A stretch of DNA of 6,824 bases from Candidatus Bathyarchaeota archaeon (GTDB lineage Archaea > Thermoproteota > Bathyarchaeia > 40CM-2-53-6 > FEN-987): the NCBI GenBank assembly GCA_003152955.1, contig PMBQ01000165.1, positions 10,512 through 17,335 on the forward strand. Direction: 5' to 3'. Every line of letters begins with the position of its first letter. Within the stretch, counting starts at the first letter, position 1. Below, one piece after another: positions 4,209-6,824 of the stretch. The position numbers were made by a program, and so were the translations under genes. The notes below the pieces were generated by a model. It was not told the DNA's origin and ran no database searches. It saw nothing but the letters and a program-made list of their open reading frames with translations.

Positions 4209-6824
4209 GTGGAGATTAGTGAAAAGGAGTTCGCAGTGCCGTTCTTCAAAGAGAACGGGTTCGTACGTAAACAGTGCGAATGTTGCAAGGCATATTTCTG
4301 GACCCAGCGACCAGGCGAGCGATATTGCGGTGACAGCCCATGTGTAGAGTATTCCTTCATAGGCAAATCTCCAGCTAAACGACCATATTCAGTTCATGAT
4401 ATGCGCGAGTTGTTCCTGTCGTTCTTTGAGAAGAATGGGCACACTCGAATCAGACCATACCCTATCGTAGCACGGTGGCGAGACGACGTATTCCTGGTCG
4501 GCGCGTCCATCTACGATTTTCAACCCTACGTGACGGAGGGCATGATTCCTCCACCGGCAAACCCACTCGTCGTCAGCCAGCCAAGCATCAGATTCACCGA
4601 CATCGACAATGTCGGTCCTACCCTAGGTCGACATGACTTGATGTTTGAAATGGGGGGTGCACACGCTTTCAACTATCCAGGCAAGGAGATTTACTGGATG
4701 GACCAGACGATCAGATATCACCATCAACTTGCGGTCGAAGAATTTGGACTGAAATCAGAAGGCATGTCCTACAAAGAGCATTTCTGGTCAGGGGGAGGAA
4801 ACGCGGGGCCAGATCTCGAATGCCTCTATGCCGGTTTGGAAATCTCAACCCTAGTCTTCATGCAATACAAAGTCCAGGGAGAGCAGCTGGTGAGACTGCC
4901 AATACGTGTTGTGGACACGGGATATGGGATTGAGCGGTGGGCGTGGCTGAGCCAGGGCAAACCGACCGCGTTTCAAGTAATCTACGGTTCCGTACTTGAC
5001 AAGATTTTCAATCTAGCTTCCGTCAGGTTCGATGAGAAACTAGTCACGAGTGTAGTTCCGTTCTCGAGCTATATGAACGTGGAGAGAGGCGAGAGCCGCC
5101 TTGACGCTCGGAAGAAAGTGGCGGACATCCTTCATCTCGATTGGCGAGACTTGGAGAAGCGTCTCATACCGATCGAAAATGTGATGGCTGTTGCTGATCA
5201 TACAAAAACAATAGCGTTCCTATTGTCAGAAGGAGTTGTACCGTCGAACGTTGAAGCGGGGTACTTGGCGCGCCTGCTAATTCGGCGAACCTATCGCATG
5301 CTCCGCCAACTCGGAGTCGAGGACAGAATGTTGGACATATTGAATTTGCAAATAGACTATTGGGGTGATGATTTCCCGCAGCTTAAGGACATGAGGCACG
5401 AGGTCGCGGATGCAATCAAGTCTGAAGAGGTCAAGTACCGCAGGACCCTGGAACGCGGCTCTGATCTTGTCAAGAAGGTTTCGAGTGACCTGAAAGCGAA
5501 AGGGCAGAAGGAAATCTCATCCGAGACTCTTGTCGAACTATACGATTCGCACGGTTTAGTCCCGGACATAGTGCGAGAAATTGCTGAACCCATGGGTGTA
5601 GCGGTGAATCCTCCCGGCAATTTCTACGGCATGGTCGCCCAAAAACACCTCACTGGAAAGCACGTTTCAGACGAAGAGATAGAGTCAAAGACCGGAGCTT
5701 CATTGAAGGACAAGGTCCAACAGCTGCCCGAAACAGTCCCACTCTACTACAAGGATCCATTCCAGAAGGAATTCCAAGGCAAAGTCCTGGCAGTTGTTGA
5801 TGACAAGTTCGTTGCCCTAGACCAAACCTGCTTCTACCCTGAAGGAGGCGGCCAAATGGGTGACAGAGGAGTACTGCAAACATCAACCGGGGCAATCAAA
5901 GTAGTTGATACTCAGAAGGCGGGTCGTGTGATCCTGCATCAGATCGATGGAAACCCTCCGCGAGTGGGCGAAAATGTTCGAGGCTCCATCGAGTGGGAGA
6001 GGCGCGTGAGCTTGATGCGCCATCACACTGGGACTCACCTGGTTCTGGGGGCGGCGAGGAGGGTTCTAGGTAAGCACGCGTGGCAGGCAGGTGCTCAGAA
6101 GGGCATCGAGTCCAGTCGCATCGACATATCTCATTACGAGAGGATCACAGAGGAGCAGGTTCGTGAAATAGAACGGTTAGCCACAGAGACGGCTTTGCAG
6201 GATATTCCGGTTGAGTCCATGTGGTTGCCCCGGGAGAAAGCTGAGCAAGCCTACGGATACATCCTCTATCAGGGCGGTGTTGTGCCGGGTCGTGAGCTTA
6301 GGATAATCAAGATCGGCGACTGGGATGTGGAGGCGTGCGGTGGAACCCACTGCACGAGAACTGGACAGATTGGGACAATCAAGATTCTACACAACGAGCG
6401 CATACAGGACGGCGTGGAGCGAATCATCTTCGCTGCAGGCACCCAGGCCTTGCGGGCCTTCCAACAACAGGAAGAAAAACTGAAGGGCATTTCGACAACC
6501 GTCGAGGCGCCTATAGAGAAAGTCGACCAATATGTGCGCAACCTTGTCGAAGAAAAAGCAAAGCTGACGAAGAGACTTGAAGGGCTTTCCGAGCAGTGGG
6601 CAGGACAGGAAGCTGAACGACTCTTACATTCTTCGAAACAAGTTGGTCAAGTGAAGCTGTGCCTAGCCCAGTATGTGAACAGTGAAGAGAGCGAGCTAAT
6701 CTCCCTGAATAACAAGATCACGGAGCAGGATCCAACTGCGGTGACGATTCTACTACTTGTCAAGGATTCGGTCAGAATCTTCGTCGGTGCAGGGAAGCAG
6801 GCTCTCAGCCAAGGCGTGCATGCC
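4209..6824 (+). CDS. alaS: Alanyl-tRNA synthetase, archaeal type, 3'-truncated
   Basis: Charges tRNA-Ala with alanine in the cytosol and hydrolyses mischarged Ser- and Gly-tRNA-Ala. The frame is open for 872 codons to the window edge. In order: an N-terminal zinc ribbon (C23, C26, C40, C45) typical of archaeal AlaRS; the class II catalytic core with motif 2 around R128 to E147 (RFTDIDNVG ... FEMGG) and motif 3 at 235-243 (VDTGYGIER); a helical tRNA-recognition domain; the editing domain from about residue 522, with CFYPEGGGQMGD at 541-552 and its zinc site H606-x3-H610 (HTGTH) and C710-x3-H714 (CGGTH); a charged, probably coiled-coil linker near 735-790; and the start of the C-Ala domain (VRIFVGAGKQALSQGVHA). 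The final glycine-rich part is off the edge, probably some tens of residues. Start is GTG 4209 behind GGAGGA. All visible catalytic and editing residues are intact. It is transcribed divergently from the VOC gene. Confidence 0.97.
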   Translation, partial: MEISEKEFAVPFFKENGFVRKQCECCKAYFWTQRPGERYCGDSPCVEYSFIGKSPAKRPYSVHDMRELFLSFFEKNGHTRIRPYPIVARWRDDVFLVGASIYDFQPYVTEGMIPPPANPLVVSQPSIRFTDIDNVGPTLGRHDLMFEMGGAHAFNYPGKEIYWMDQTIRYHHQLAVEEFGLKSEGMSYKEHFWSGGGNAGPDLECLYAGLEISTLVFMQYKVQGEQLVRLPIRVVDTGYGIERWAWLSQGKPTAFQVIYGSVLDKIFNLASVRFDEKLVTSVVPFSSYMNVERGESRLDARKKVADILHLDWRDLEKRLIPIENVMAVADHTKTIAFLLSEGVVPSNVEAGYLARLLIRRTYRMLRQLGVEDRMLDILNLQIDYWGDDFPQLKDMRHEVADAIKSEEVKYRRTLERGSDLVKKVSSDLKAKGQKEISSETLVELYDSHGLVPDIVREIAEPMGVAVNPPGNFYGMVAQKHLTGKHVSDEEIESKTGASLKDKVQQLPETVPLYYKDPFQKEFQGKVLAVVDDKFVALDQTCFYPEGGGQMGDRGVLQTSTGAIKVVDTQKAGRVILHQIDGNPPRVGENVRGSIEWERRVSLMRHHTGTHLVLGAARRVLGKHAWQAGAQKGIESSRIDISHYERITEEQVREIERLATETALQDIPVESMWLPREKAEQAYGYILYQGGVVPGRELRIIKIGDWDVEACGGTHCTRTGQIGTIKILHNERIQDGVERIIFAAGTQALRAFQQQEEKLKGISTTVEAPIEKVDQYVRNLVEEKAKLTKRLEGLSEQWAGQEAERLLHSSKQVGQVKLCLAQYVNSEESELISLNNKITEQDPTAVTILLLVKDSVRIFVGAGKQALSQGVHA

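Noticed and set aside
5357..5895. Minus-strand ORFs opposite alaS
   Set aside because: They are shadows of the alaS reading frame, whose protein is conserved across the same bases.

Overview
The window looks like a piece of an archaeal chromosome of moderate GC content. The strongest sign is the alanyl-tRNA synthetase, which has the archaeal layout: an N-terminal four-cysteine zinc ribbon ahead of the catalytic domain. Leaderless or near-leaderless starts behind TATA-like boxes, TTG and GTG start codons, and archaeal-style small VOC and nitroreductase proteins agree with this. I lean towards a Thermoproteota (TACK) lineage, possibly Bathyarchaeia or Nitrososphaeria, but only by overall resemblance of the AlaRS. 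No mobile element, CRISPR array, rRNA or tRNA is visible.

Layout: (1) 1-624, the C-terminal half of a fold-type I aminotransferase (aspartate aminotransferase subgroup Ib-like), cut by the left edge. (2) 621-2258, a complete ATP-dependent phosphoenolpyruvate carboxykinase that overlaps the aminotransferase by ATGA. Together they could interconvert aspartate, oxaloacetate and PEP at the entry to gluconeogenesis. (3) 2259-3036, about 780 bases with no large gene. It holds a probable leaderless 56-residue zinc-finger protein (2433-2603) and, further on, a small basic/helical ORF that is intact only if a -1 frameshift occurs at an A AAA AAC heptamer (2777-2783). (4) 3037-3564, a small FMN nitroreductase with a TTG start. 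(5) 3589-3981 on the minus strand, a glyoxalase-fold (VOC) protein that converges on the nitroreductase. (6) 3982-4208, a divergent intergenic region. (7) 4209-6824, alaS, GTG start behind a strong Shine-Dalgarno, cut by the right edge after 872 codons.

Most of the window is ordinary housekeeping metabolism. The aminotransferase-pckA pair is the one clear functional unit. The nitroreductase, VOC protein and alaS have no evident functional link. The stretch 2400-2925 is the least ordinary part: two small reading frames lie in the same phase, separated by one stop codon, and the second carries a frameshift at a canonical slippery sequence. It may be a set of small archaeal genes, a decaying gene, or a sequence error, and the window alone cannot settle which.
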